A stretch of DNA of 64,000 nt from positions 156,946-220,945 of the forward strand of contig NZ_BMEL01000005.1 of NCBI RefSeq assembly GCF_014636475.1, given 5' to 3'. The DNA comes from Halobacillus andaensis. Lineage in GTDB: Bacteria; Bacillota; Bacilli; Bacillales; Halobacillaceae. The translations under genes and the position numbers were made by a program. Below are positions 42,752-53,356 of this stretch, one piece after another. The notes under the pieces were generated by a model that did no database searches, had not been told where the DNA came from, and was given only the letters and a program-made list of their open reading frames with translations. Each line of letters starts with the position of its first letter. Position 1 is the first letter of the stretch.

Positions 42752-42907
42752 CACCCCCTTCTATCGTGGGGTTAGCCGACCACCCTAAAAGAACATTATC
42801 TATTGTTAATTGTATCATAGAATAAAGATAGATCCCACCCTAAATAAGAACGTACGTTCCTACCCAATGTAATGATATAGGAAATTTCCAAAAACTCTTG
42901 CAATTAT

Positions 42908-43954
<1,047 letters not shown>

Positions 43955-43962
43955 GTAGTTAT

Positions 43963-43993
43963 GTGTGCATCTTAAAATAGATGCGCACTTTTT
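43963..43993 (+). terminator. Terminator of ldh
   Basis: GTGTGCATCT-N6-AGATGCGCAC followed by five T. Confidence 0.85.
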
Positions 43994-44039
43994 CCTGTAC
44001 CAGACGTGTGTATGCCTAATGATCACATTGGTCATTATT

Positions 44040-44074
44040 AAAAAACCCTGGCTTTTAATAAGACCAGGGTTTTA
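44040..44074. terminator. Bidirectional terminator
   Basis: AAAACCCTGG/CCAGGGTTTT stem between ldh and the convergent spore-coat operon. Confidence 0.82.
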
Positions 44075-44084
44075 GATGGAATGC

Positions 44085-46175
44085 TTATATCCACTTTTTC
44101 TCTCTCATATAGAATAAGGCTAGAAGCAATAAAACGTTAACGGTGTTTTCTTTGTTTTGCACCTTGAATGACATGGTTGATTTTTCTGTTTTCTTATTGT
44201 GTTGGACAGGTCCTCCAGTGTCTTCTTTTAACTGTTCTTCTCTATTTATCTCAGTGAAAGCTGCTAACTGTTCCTCAACTGCTGTTTTATCCATGTCGTC
44301 TTCTAGGTCCTCAGCGTCAGGCTCTGTCTCTGGTTCGACTTTTTCCTCATTAGGCACTTCCACAGCTTCTTTGACTAGTTCCTCATGCATTTCTAGTTCA
44401 GCAGATGCATGAGTTTCTTCTACGTTTTCTTGTTCGGATTCTTGATTTTCTGCTTCTTCTTGTTGCCATTGTTCATCTTTTACATCATCAACGGCCTCTT
44501 CTAAGTTCGCTTCTGAGTGCTCCTCAGCGGCTGTTTCATCCATGTCGTCTTCTAGATCCTCAGCTTCAGACTCTGTCTCTGGTTCGACTTTTTCCTCGTT
44601 AGGCACTTCCACAGCTTCTTTGACTAGTTCCTCATGCATTTCTAGTTCAGCAGGTGCATGAGTTTCTTCTACGTTTTCTTGTTTGGATTCTTGATTTTCC
44701 ACTTCTTCTTGTTGCCATTGTTCCTCTTTTACATCATCAACGGTCTCTTCTAAGTTCGCTTCTGAGTGCTCCTCAGCGGCTGTTTCATCCATGTCGTCTT
44801 CTAGATTTTCAGCTTCAGACTCTGTCTCTGGTTCGACTTTTTCCTCGTTAGGCACTTCCACAGCTTCTTTGACTAGTTCCTCATGCATTTCTAGTTCAGG
44901 AGATGCATGAGTTTCTTCTACGTTTTCTTGTTCGGATTCTTGATTTTTCACTTCTGCTTGTTGCCATTGTCCCTCTTTTACATCATCAACGGTCTCATTT
45001 AAGCTAGTTGCATTGAGCACTTCAGCACGCTCTACTTGCTCCCAAGCCGATAAAATATCAGATACGACCCGATCCCACGTGTAATGCTTTTCTGCTAACG
45101 ATCGTCCATACCTTCCCATCTCTTCTCGAACACTCGGATTCGATAGAAGATAAGATAAATGCTGGACAAACTCCCCGGAATCAGCCGGGTTCTCAACAAT
45201 AATTCCATTTTTATAGGGTTCGATTACTTCTTTATTCCCTCCGCGATCGGTTGTAACGATCGGGAGTGCTGCTGCCATTGCTTCATAGTGCACGCGAGCC
45301 AGAGGTTCCTGCCACTGGGACGTACAAACAAATAAGTCTGAAGCAGCAAACCATTCTTGAATCTTATCAGGAGCTACAAACCCTGTTTGAATGACGGGGA
45401 CAGGCAGACGTTCTGCTAAAGCACGCACATAAGCAATATAGTCGGTTACATCGTTATTGCTGAACCATTTACTTCCCATAATGACTAAAGCAATGTCATC
45501 GTGCTTTTCAGCTAAATCCGGAATCGCGCGAACAAGAACATCAATGCCCTTATTAGCCGAAAGCCGTCCTGCATAAAGGATGACTTTTTTCCCTTCCAAA
45601 CCATGTTCCGACCTTAGTCGATTTCTCATTTCTTTAGCTGCCTGTGAATAAGAAGGTACAAAACGCTCCAGGTCCACTCCGGAGTAAATGGTTTGAATCT
45701 TAGTTGCAGCTTCAGGATAAAAGCCGCGAATGGTCTGACCAATATACTCACTGATCGTGATTATTCGATCTACATTCTGTACAACCAAATTTCCTTCCTC
45801 TGCACGGAGTTTCTCCGGCTTAAACATATCGTTATGCATACTCAAAATAATTTTAGCCTCAGGAGCTAACTCCCGTACCTTGTTTACGAGACGGGGCCGG
45901 TTAAAGATATGAATAATGTCATAGCTTTGTTGATCTGATTGCAGAAATTGCACAACATTTTCCCGATAAGCTTCTAAAATACTGCCTCCGACACGGACAT
46001 AACGAATGCCTTCCCTGACCTCATCCGCTGGCAATGCTTCGTCATCTCTTCCAAGAACCGTGATTTGATGATCTTGCTTTAACACTGGCAGCGCACCATC
46101 AATATACGTCTGTATGGCTCCACCTCTAATAGCGGGGACGGGTAATTTCTCTGTACATATAATTAAGACTTTCAT
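44085..46175 (-). CDS. GT4 glycosyltransferase with repetitive acidic C-terminus (CotSA-like)
   Basis: A 696-aa protein. Residues 1 to about 385 form a GT-B glycosyltransferase of family GT4: IRGGAIQTYI near the start, YAGRLSANKGIDVL, and the EPLARVHYEAMAAALPIVTT donor-site region. This resembles B. subtilis CotSA/YtcC. After about residue 395 come three near-identical 83-residue acidic repeats (about 44268-44996), then a short hydrophobic LLLLALFYM end. ATG 46175 overlaps the cotS-like stop (TAATG). Start chosen by GGAGG; the longer frame is rejected. Role in coating spores with sugar is inferred from context. Confidence 0.9.
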   Translation of the reverse strand: MKVLIICTEKLPVPAIRGGAIQTYIDGALPVLKQDHQITVLGRDDEALPADEVREGIRYVRVGGSILEAYRENVVQFLQSDQQSYDIIHIFNRPRLVNKVRELAPEAKIILSMHNDMFKPEKLRAEEGNLVVQNVDRIITISEYIGQTIRGFYPEAATKIQTIYSGVDLERFVPSYSQAAKEMRNRLRSEHGLEGKKVILYAGRLSANKGIDVLVRAIPDLAEKHDDIALVIMGSKWFSNNDVTDYIAYVRALAERLPVPVIQTGFVAPDKIQEWFAASDLFVCTSQWQEPLARVHYEAMAAALPIVTTDRGGNKEVIEPYKNGIIVENPADSGEFVQHLSYLLSNPSVREEMGRYGRSLAEKHYTWDRVVSDILSAWEQVERAEVLNATSLNETVDDVKEGQWQQAEVKNQESEQENVEETHASPELEMHEELVKEAVEVPNEEKVEPETESEAENLEDDMDETAAEEHSEANLEETVDDVKEEQWQQEEVENQESKQENVEETHAPAELEMHEELVKEAVEVPNEEKVEPETESEAEDLEDDMDETAAEEHSEANLEEAVDDVKDEQWQQEEAENQESEQENVEETHASAELEMHEELVKEAVEVPNEEKVEPETEPDAEDLEDDMDKTAVEEQLAAFTEINREEQLKEDTGGPVQHNKKTEKSTMSFKVQNKENTVNVLLLLALFYMREKKWI
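44268..44996 (-). repeat. 249-bp tandem repeats inside the glycosyltransferase gene
   Basis: Three in-frame units start (minus strand) at 44996, 44747 and 44498, the last incomplete. Each encodes 83 residues beginning (E)TVDDVK or (E)AVDDVK and containing ENVEETH, MHEELVKEAVEVPNEEKVEPE and EDDMDETA. The near-identical DNA implies recent expansion or ongoing recombination. Confidence 0.93.
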
Positions 46176-47275
46176 TAGTAGGATTTCCCTCCTTTCCGAT
46201 CTTGTTCCAGCTGTTCTAACACTGGCCATTTTTTTTGATCAAGTTCTATAATTCTTTTAATTTCCTGGTCTAACTCAGGCGTCATAAATGAAGTTGGTGA
46301 ATATACAATATCTTTTACATTCCGGTAGTACAGACTAGGCAAAGATAAATCAATCATTAATAATTCATAAACTTCATCGGAAATCGGATTGGCAGCCTCA
46401 TAAGCTTTGATCATTTCTCTTGCCCATTCCAAATCCCATGTCCCCATAGAATCCATACAACCTGCCATCAGTTTTCGCAGATCACGAATAGTAATATCAA
46501 AGGACACTCCATCCAAGTCTATAATCCATATGCCATCATCACCCATTTGAGCGTTCGCCCATCCGTAATCCTGGTGCACAAGACCAGTTTCTTCCGTTCC
46601 TCTGGCCAAAATTTCAGCATAAGCCGAATTTTCCAGCCGGAGGCGCGCTTGACGAGCCTGCTGCTGGAATTGATCGACAGAAGAAAGAATTGTGCTGCTT
46701 GCGGGACACTCGCTATAAGCATTGGCGATATCGCGAAACCATCCTAATTTTTTATCGATACGCTCATAGGCTCTCGGCCAGCGGTGAAGACGAGATACAA
46801 ACTCAGCGTCTTCCGGCGGCACAAATCCTTTCGTTAATTGATGAAACTCTCCTAATGCATAGCAAAGCTTCTTCGTACCTTCTAAGTCATCAGGCAATTG
46901 ATAGAGAGATTCATTCCACTCCGCTACAAACCATAGTTTTCCGCCCTTTTCCACATAATTGTTACCTTGTTTCGTTTTATAAATCGCAGGTACTCTTGCT
47001 TTTTTTACTTCAACTAGATATTCCTGAGCGGCGAGGCTGAACTTACTTTTTGTCGGCCGTCGATGGAGTAACTTTAAACTAAAAGGACCTTTATCTGTGT
47101 TGACTTTCCAAATCGCTCCTCCTTGTTCGTCCTTAATGGCCACCAATATCCTCTCTTGAACAGTTACGTCATACTCTTCAAGAACGATGTCAGCCATTTC
47201 TTCAATATAGTCTGGTACATATAAAGCTTGGTTGATATTTTCATGCGCCCATGGCTGGATCAATTGATCACTCAT
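46175..47275 (-). CDS. CotS-family spore-coat kinase-like protein
   Basis: A 366-aa CotS-family protein with an aminoglycoside-phosphotransferase-like kinase fold: ATP-lobe AIWKVNTDKGPFSLKLL, catalytic loop LVHQDYGWANAQ, and metal motif IIDLDGVSFD. In B. subtilis CotS and CotSA are made together in the mother cell and modify the spore coat. GGAGG lies upstream of ATG 47275. Divergent from ugd, with 188 bp between them. Confidence 0.9.
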   Translation of the reverse strand: MSDQLIQPWAHENINQALYVPDYIEEMADIVLEEYDVTVQERILVAIKDEQGGAIWKVNTDKGPFSLKLLHRRPTKSKFSLAAQEYLVEVKKARVPAIYKTKQGNNYVEKGGKLWFVAEWNESLYQLPDDLEGTKKLCYALGEFHQLTKGFVPPEDAEFVSRLHRWPRAYERIDKKLGWFRDIANAYSECPASSTILSSVDQFQQQARQARLRLENSAYAEILARGTEETGLVHQDYGWANAQMGDDGIWIIDLDGVSFDITIRDLRKLMAGCMDSMGTWDLEWAREMIKAYEAANPISDEVYELLMIDLSLPSLYYRNVKDIVYSPTSFMTPELDQEIKRIIELDQKKWPVLEQLEQDRKGGKSY

Positions 47276-47463
47276 TTTTTCACCTCCGTTGTATCCCCAT
47301 CTTATTCAACTGCTTCATGAATGGTATGGGGAGGTGACTGTCTTATCTTATTTTTACCCTGCAAATTTTTATGAATGGTACCGGTTAATCGCCGTTACTA
47401 TCCTCAATCTCCTTAATACAGTACTAATAGAACATCTCAACGATTAACAAGGAGAATAAAACT

Positions 47464-48756
47464 ATGAAAATACTAATAATAGGGATGGGGTATGTAGGAA
47501 CAACCACAGGAGTCGTGTTTGCTCATCAAGGCCATGAAGTAACAGGTTTGGACATTGACGAGAGTAAAATAACATCATTAAAAAAGGGCAATTTATACTT
47601 TCATGAACCTGGATTGCAAGAGATGTTATTCGATCAATTAAAGAATGGCCGTATCCAATTTACTTCAGATCCAAGAGCAGCGGTTGAAAATCACGACGTC
47701 CTCTTTCTCACCGTAGGAACTCCCTCCTTAGAAAACGGTAACGCAGACTTAACGTTTATTAAAAAAGCAGCTGAAATGATCGGCCGCTATAAAAATAAAG
47801 AAAAGATTGTCGTAGTCAAAAGTACAGTGCCGTTAGGGACAACTGACCAAGTCGAGCAATGGATTAAGCAATCAACAACTGATCCTTCCTCTACTCATGT
47901 AGCGATGAACCCAGAATTTTTAAGGGAAGGAAGCGCACTATATGATGCCCTCCATCCAAACCGCATTGTTATTGGCAGCCAGAATTCGAAAGCCCGTAGT
48001 ACTTTAGAACAATTGTATCGTTCGTTTACCTGTCCTCTACTAATTACTTCTACAAAGGCAGCTGAAATGATTAAATACGCTTCAAATGCGTTTCTGGCCA
48101 CAAAAATTTCTTTTATTAATGAAGTGGCAAAACTGTGCGATCAAGTCGATGTACAAATTAAAGATGTCGCTAAAGGAATGGGGTTAGATCAGCGAATCGG
48201 CCCAGACTTCTTACAGGCGGGTCTGGGCTATGGTGGTTCATGCTTTCCAAAGGACGTCAAAGAGTTTACGGCTTCCGCTAAATCTTTAGGAGTCCCTTTA
48301 ACGATTCTGGAAGACGTCGAAAAGATTAATAAATCTCAACCTCACTATTTCATCAATAAAATGAAAAATACCTTTCCAACTTTAAAAGGAAAGAAAGTTA
48401 CCCTTTTAGGTCTTTCATTCAAGCCAGACACAGATGATATTCGAGAATCGGTAGCTTTTCCAATCATGGACCTACTTTTAAAAGAAGGTGCTAAAATAAC
48501 CGTCCACGACCCTGTTGTAAACTTATCCACTGAATGGCTTACGAAAGGGGTGACCCAATGCTGGGATCCCTATGTAGCTGTAAAGAACAGCGATATGATT
48601 CTCATTGCGACCAATTGGTCCCACTATGAAAAGCTCGATTGGGCTAAAGTGCATGAATTGGTGACAACGCCTCACCTTTTTGATGGGCGAAATATGTTAA
48701 ATGCAGAGAAAATGAAGCTATTAAAATTTCACTATCAAGGCATCGGTTATGCGTAA
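47464..48756 (+). CDS. ugd: UDP-glucose 6-dehydrogenase
   Basis: A 430-aa NAD-dependent dehydrogenase that oxidises UDP-glucose to UDP-glucuronate (YtcA/TuaD type). The N-terminal GMGYVGTTTG binds NAD, MNPEFLREG lines the active site, and the catalytic Cys is in GYGGSCFPKD. C-terminal LGLSFKPDTDDIRES is the second domain hallmark. First gene of ugd-nucleotidyltransferase-epimerase, beside spore-coat genes. ytcA lies likewise near cotS in B. subtilis, so it probably feeds spore surface polysaccharide. Confidence 0.95.
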   Translation: MKILIIGMGYVGTTTGVVFAHQGHEVTGLDIDESKITSLKKGNLYFHEPGLQEMLFDQLKNGRIQFTSDPRAAVENHDVLFLTVGTPSLENGNADLTFIKKAAEMIGRYKNKEKIVVVKSTVPLGTTDQVEQWIKQSTTDPSSTHVAMNPEFLREGSALYDALHPNRIVIGSQNSKARSTLEQLYRSFTCPLLITSTKAAEMIKYASNAFLATKISFINEVAKLCDQVDVQIKDVAKGMGLDQRIGPDFLQAGLGYGGSCFPKDVKEFTASAKSLGVPLTILEDVEKINKSQPHYFINKMKNTFPTLKGKKVTLLGLSFKPDTDDIRESVAFPIMDLLLKEGAKITVHDPVVNLSTEWLTKGVTQCWDPYVAVKNSDMILIATNWSHYEKLDWAKVHELVTTPHLFDGRNMLNAEKMKLLKFHYQGIGYA

Positions 48757-48782
48757 CAGCTAACGATAGAAAGGAGGAAAAA

Positions 48783-49829
48783 ATGAAAGGTTTAATATTA
48801 GCCGCAGGAAAAGGAACAAGGTTGCGCCCACTATCTCACACGCGGCCAAAACCATTGCTGCCCGTAGCGAATCAACCAGTCATTCTATACGGGATTAAAC
48901 AGTTATATGAGTTAGGCGTTCGCGAAATTGGATTAGTGATTCAACCAGGTTCAGAAGAAATATTTGAACAGATGTTACTACTTGAAGATATGGAAGACGT
49001 GCAATTTAATTATATTTACCAGCGGGAACAACGAGGAATAGCCCATGCTGTAAAGCAAGCTGAAGCATTTATCGGAGCTGACCCATTTGTACTTCTTCTT
49101 GGAGATAATTTAATCAACGAGTCCTTGGAGCCCTTAAAAGAAGCATGTAAAGAGAAAAACACGCATGGGACTGTCATGGTAACAAAAGTGGAAAGGCCCG
49201 AAGATTACGGAATCGCTGAAACAATGGAAGGTCGAATTACAAACGTAGAAGAAAAACCACTCCAGCCAAAGTCTAATCTCGCTATTATTGGGGTGTACCT
49301 TTTTCAACCGACCATCTTTAAGGCTATCCATGCCATTCCCCCTTCAGCACGAGGAGAGTACGAAATTACGGATGCGATCCAATGGTTAATTGATCATAAG
49401 TTTCAAGTAAACTATGTAAAAGCAGAACGGCCGACGTTTGACGTAGGAACGATGGAACGATGGTTAGAAGCCAATCAATGGATGTTAGAACAAAACCCTG
49501 ACCTGGAGAATCATGATGAAGTCAAAAATTCAATTATTATTCCACCCGTAAAAATCGGAAAACAATGCACAATTAAAAATTCAGTGATCGGACCGCACGT
49601 CTCGATTGAACCAGGTACGACCATTCAAAATTGCCGCATTAAGAACAGTATTATTCTAAGGGATTCTATTTTTAAGAACATTCCTTATAAAATCGTAGAT
49701 AGTGTATTCGGAGAAAAAACAAAGTTCATTACTGAAGACGTGAAAGATCCATCCATTCACGGAATGTTTGGAGATGACTCCTCTTTCATTTTCACCAACT
49801 CTTCTTCCAAAAAGAAGAAAGACAACTAA
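48783..49829 (+). CDS. Sugar-1-phosphate nucleotidyltransferase (RfbA/RmlA long type)
   Basis: A 348-aa enzyme. The N-terminal nucleotidyltransferase domain starts LILAAGKGTRLRPLSHTRPKPLLPVANQPV and has LLGDNL; the C-terminal part (about 250-340) has hexapeptide repeats typical of left-handed beta helices. It resembles glucose-1-phosphate thymidylyltransferases of the long archaeal/firmicute form. The sugar is not certain. 26 bp after ugd, with AAAGGAGG. Terminator follows at 49833. Confidence 0.92.
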   Translation: MKGLILAAGKGTRLRPLSHTRPKPLLPVANQPVILYGIKQLYELGVREIGLVIQPGSEEIFEQMLLLEDMEDVQFNYIYQREQRGIAHAVKQAEAFIGADPFVLLLGDNLINESLEPLKEACKEKNTHGTVMVTKVERPEDYGIAETMEGRITNVEEKPLQPKSNLAIIGVYLFQPTIFKAIHAIPPSARGEYEITDAIQWLIDHKFQVNYVKAERPTFDVGTMERWLEANQWMLEQNPDLENHDEVKNSIIIPPVKIGKQCTIKNSVIGPHVSIEPGTTIQNCRIKNSIILRDSIFKNIPYKIVDSVFGEKTKFITEDVKDPSIHGMFGDDSSFIFTNSSSKKKKDN

Positions 49830-49832
49830 TTC

Positions 49833-49868
49833 AAAAGCTATGAATAACTTGAGGTTTCATAGCTTTTT
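49833..49868 (+). terminator. Terminator or attenuator after the nucleotidyltransferase
   Basis: AAAAGCTATGA/TCATAGCTTTTT stem with T run. It separates this gene from the epimerase gene, which may then have its own promoter. Confidence 0.78.
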
Positions 49869-49942
49869 CCTATGAACTCTATGACTCACATATGCATACA
49901 GTACGATGAAGACAATCATGATTGCACGTGAGAGGTGACACG

Positions 49943-50944
49943 ATGATTTTACTAACAGGTGCAGCTGGTTTTATTGGTGCACACGTAGCTAAACGGCTGC
50001 TTCAAGAAGGCAATGATGTTCTTGGAATTGATAATTTAAACACGTATTACGACCTTCAATTAAAGAAAGATCGTTTGCTATGGCTTCAGGATCAAAACTT
50101 TATATTTAAACAAGTCGATCGATCGAACCACGATGAATTACAAGCTCTTTTTAAAGAACACCAGCCTTCTCTCGTTATTGACCTCGCTGCCCAGGCCGGC
50201 GTACGATACAGCCTTGAGAATCCACAGGCATACATTGACTCAAATATAACTGGTTTTTTAAATATACTAGAAGCTTGCCGACACAACCATGTTGAACAAC
50301 TCATTTACGCTTCTTCCAGTTCTGTTTACGGAGCTAACACAAAAATGCCGTTCTCTGTACAGGATCATGTGGATCATCCTGTCAGCTTGTATGCAGCGAC
50401 GAAGAAGGCAAACGAACTGATGGCCCATACGTACAGCCATCTATACAATCTGCCTACGACAGGGCTTCGTTTCTTCACCGTATATGGACCATGGGGACGT
50501 CCGGACATGGCTCTATTTACGTTTACAAAAGCTATTCTTGAAGGTAAGCCTATTCAAGTTTTCAACCAGGGCAAAATGAAAAGAGATTTTACGTATATCG
50601 ATGACATCGTCGAAGGAATCATTCGATTAACGCGAAATAAGCCTGTACCTGATCCAAATTGGAGAGGAGATGCTCCTGATCCTAGCACAAGTGCTGCTCC
50701 CTACCGCATCTATAATATGGGAAATAGTAAACCTGTGAAGCTTTTAGATTTTATTACAGCCATTGAAAACAAACTTGGGATCAAAGCTCAAAAACAGTTT
50801 CTTCCTATGCAAAAAGGGGATGTCATCGCTACCTATGCGAATGTCGATGAACTCGCACGTGATATAGGATATCAGCCGAGTACTTCGATTGAAGAGGGTG
50901 TCGGAAAGTTTGTGGATTGGTATAGGGCGTATTATGGAATTTAA
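49943..50944 (+). CDS. UDP-glucuronate 4-epimerase-like NAD-dependent epimerase (YtcB-like)
   Basis: A 333-aa extended short-chain dehydrogenase. [12 protein letters not shown] is the NAD site, YASSSSVYG the Ser/Thr site and [11 protein letters not shown] the YxxxK catalytic pair. Insert [18 protein letters not shown] and [14 protein letters not shown] are typical for UDP-glucuronate 4-epimerases. It would turn UDP-glucuronate from Ugd into UDP-galacturonate. Start at 49943 with AGAGGTGA; longer frame rejected. Confidence 0.9.
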   Translation: MILLTGAAGFIGAHVAKRLLQEGNDVLGIDNLNTYYDLQLKKDRLLWLQDQNFIFKQVDRSNHDELQALFKEHQPSLVIDLAAQAGVRYSLENPQAYIDSNITGFLNILEACRHNHVEQLIYASSSSVYGANTKMPFSVQDHVDHPVSLYAATKKANELMAHTYSHLYNLPTTGLRFFTVYGPWGRPDMALFTFTKAILEGKPIQVFNQGKMKRDFTYIDDIVEGIIRLTRNKPVPDPNWRGDAPDPSTSAAPYRIYNMGNSKPVKLLDFITAIENKLGIKAQKQFLPMQKGDVIATYANVDELARDIGYQPSTSIEEGVGKFVDWYRAYYGI

Positions 50945-50981
50945 AAAATAGAGAGGCCCTCAGGAGGACCTCTCTATTTTT
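50944..50981. terminator. Bidirectional terminator
   Basis: AAAATAGAGAGG/CCTCTCTATTTTT stem between the epimerase and cadA. It overlaps the last codons of cadA. Confidence 0.88.
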
Positions 50982-53331
50982 GTTTGATTAAACGCAGGCT
51001 ATTGAGTATAACGAGTAAAGCCGCTCCTGTATCACTTAATACAGCCATCCATAACGTTAAAACACCAGGGAATATTAATATCAAAGCTGCCAGCTTTGTA
51101 ATGATTGAAAACCAGATGTTTTGCTTAATAATGGTTAACGCTCGCCGGCTTAAACGTACCGTATGTGGCAGCTTTTCTAAATTATCAGCCATAAGGACAA
51201 TATCTGCTGTTTCCATCGCTGTATCTGTGCCAGCCCCGCCCATAGCAATGCCTAAATCTGCGGTGGCCAGTGCTGGAGCATCATTAATGCCATCTCCAAT
51301 CATGGCTACGCGTTTTCCTTCTTGCTGCAGTTTCTCTACAGCTTTCACTTTATCTTCAGGAAGTAGTTCAGCGAAATAACGATCAACACCCGTTTGATCT
51401 GCTATTTTCCTCGCTGTCCCATCATTATCTCCCGTTAACATGACGATTTCATTCATCCCCACGCGCTTAAGCTTCTGAATGGATTGCACCGTGATCTCTC
51501 GAATGGTATCAGCTACAGCGACCATACCAAGAATGTGAGAACGGGTTCCCACTATAACAAGTGTATGCCCTACCTGCTGCAGGGTCTCTATTTGATCCTC
51601 AACATCGTTAAGGGAGACACCCATCTCACGATATAATTTAGGATTCCCAGCAAAATACTCTACTCCATCTATGACAGCTTTAGCTCCTTTACCTGCTATC
51701 GCTTCAAAAGAAGCCCCTTCTTTTTGAGAGATATTCCGCTGTTCCGTATACATCGTAATCGCCTGAGCAATCGGATGGGTGGAATGTTCTTCGATGGTTC
51801 GCGCAATGCTTAACCATTCTTCTTTCTCGCCATTACTAGTGAAAACTTGAGAGACTTTCGGTTTTCCTTCTGTCAGTGTCCCTGTTTTATCAAAAGCCAT
51901 AGCACTGATAGAGCCTGCTTTTTCTAAAAAGGTTCCTCCTTTAATGAGCACACCATTTTTAGCGGCATTTCCTATAGCCGAGACAATCGCTACAGGAGTA
52001 GAAATCACTAAAGCACACGGACAAGCAACCACTAATAAAGCAAGACCTTTATACAACCATTCTCCCCATGTTCCCATCCCAACAACTGGGGGCAGGATCA
52101 TAACGAGAAGCGCTAAACTAAAAACAATAGGGGTATAGACACTTGCAAATCGATCCACAAACGCTTGAGTAGGCGCCTTTTTCTCTTGCGCCTCTTCAAC
52201 AAGGTGAATAATTTTAGCTATCGTTGTATCTTCTACAAGCTTCGTAACATTTACCTCTAAGGCTCCATGCTCGTTGACCGTTCCAGCATAAACAGTATCT
52301 CCTTTTTCTTTATCTACAGGCATCGACTCTCCTGTGATAGGCGCTTGATTTATACTGGAAGACCCTGTCATTATCTTTCCATCTAAAGGTATTTTATCTC
52401 CTGGCTTAATTAAAATCGTTTCATTTAATGCGATCTCTTCTACTGGTTTCCTTACCCAATTATCTCCTACTTTTACTGTAGCTTCTTTCGGAGTTAAATT
52501 GATTAAATTCCGGATAGAGTTTCTTGTACGTTCAATCGAACGGTTTTGAAGTGTATTCCCTAGAGCAAACAGCCAAACAACCATAGCTCCTTCAAACCAT
52601 TCTCCAATAAGTGCGGCACCAATAGCAGCGGACACCATTAACACATTCATATCAAGCGAGCGGCTTTTAACCGCATAAAAAGCGCTTTTCGCTGGTTTAT
52701 AGCCTCCTAGAGCAATTGTGATCGCATACAGTATTGTAATTAGAGAAGGTGGAACACTCATAAAGGAACTAATAAATCCAGCGGCTAGAAAGATTCCAGC
52801 CACAGTGGTCGTAAAATTTTTACGAGATGCCCCCTGACTTGAGCTTCTCCCCCTTTGTAAGGAGGCATGAAACCCTGACTTCTCCACTTCTTTTACAATA
52901 ACTTCTTCAGAGGTATTATGGGTAACGTGCAGTTTACCTGTAGAAAAGTTAACACTGACCTCCCCTACATCAGGGTGTGTAGAAAGATGCTTCTCAATCG
53001 TAGCAGCACAGGATCCACAGTCCATGCCCTCAACCAGGTATGTTTCTGTATTCTTTTTCTCATTCAAAGTTTTAGCCTCAAATCCTAATTTTCGGAGATG
53101 AAGTGGAATTTGATCGGCAGCAGAATCATCTTCTGCTCCTACCGTCATTTTTCCGGTCCCATAATGAACTTGAACATTGGTAATACCCTTTTGTTTGGTT
53201 AGACTTTTTTCAATCGTCGCGGCACAAGAAGGACAATCCATTCCTTCTACTTTATATTCATACGTGGAAGAATGATCTTCCTCTTTTGTTGAACAACAGC
53301 TTTTATTAATAGGTTCTTTAAATTGAGTCAT
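50974..53331 (-). CDS. cadA: Cd2+/Zn2+/Co2+-exporting P1B-type ATPase CadA
   Basis: A 785-aa heavy-metal ATPase. Two N-terminal HMA domains carry GMDCPSCAATIEK and GMDCGSCAATIEK, preceded by a KSCC stretch. The membrane CPC motif (VVACPCALVIST), phosphorylation site DKTGTLTEGK, HP locus SIARTIEEHSTHPIAQ and GDGINDAPALA are all present. CPC with cadC upstream indicates Cd/Zn/Pb rather than Cu specificity. 25 bp after cadC. Confidence 0.95.
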   Translation of the reverse strand: MTQFKEPINKSCCSTKEEDHSSTYEYKVEGMDCPSCAATIEKSLTKQKGITNVQVHYGTGKMTVGAEDDSAADQIPLHLRKLGFEAKTLNEKKNTETYLVEGMDCGSCAATIEKHLSTHPDVGEVSVNFSTGKLHVTHNTSEEVIVKEVEKSGFHASLQRGRSSSQGASRKNFTTTVAGIFLAAGFISSFMSVPPSLITILYAITIALGGYKPAKSAFYAVKSRSLDMNVLMVSAAIGAALIGEWFEGAMVVWLFALGNTLQNRSIERTRNSIRNLINLTPKEATVKVGDNWVRKPVEEIALNETILIKPGDKIPLDGKIMTGSSSINQAPITGESMPVDKEKGDTVYAGTVNEHGALEVNVTKLVEDTTIAKIIHLVEEAQEKKAPTQAFVDRFASVYTPIVFSLALLVMILPPVVGMGTWGEWLYKGLALLVVACPCALVISTPVAIVSAIGNAAKNGVLIKGGTFLEKAGSISAMAFDKTGTLTEGKPKVSQVFTSNGEKEEWLSIARTIEEHSTHPIAQAITMYTEQRNISQKEGASFEAIAGKGAKAVIDGVEYFAGNPKLYREMGVSLNDVEDQIETLQQVGHTLVIVGTRSHILGMVAVADTIREITVQSIQKLKRVGMNEIVMLTGDNDGTARKIADQTGVDRYFAELLPEDKVKAVEKLQQEGKRVAMIGDGINDAPALATADLGIAMGGAGTDTAMETADIVLMADNLEKLPHTVRLSRRALTIIKQNIWFSIITKLAALILIFPGVLTLWMAVLSDTGAALLVILNSLRLIKQK

Positions 53332-53356
53332 TTGTATTCCTCGCTCTATTAAGTGT

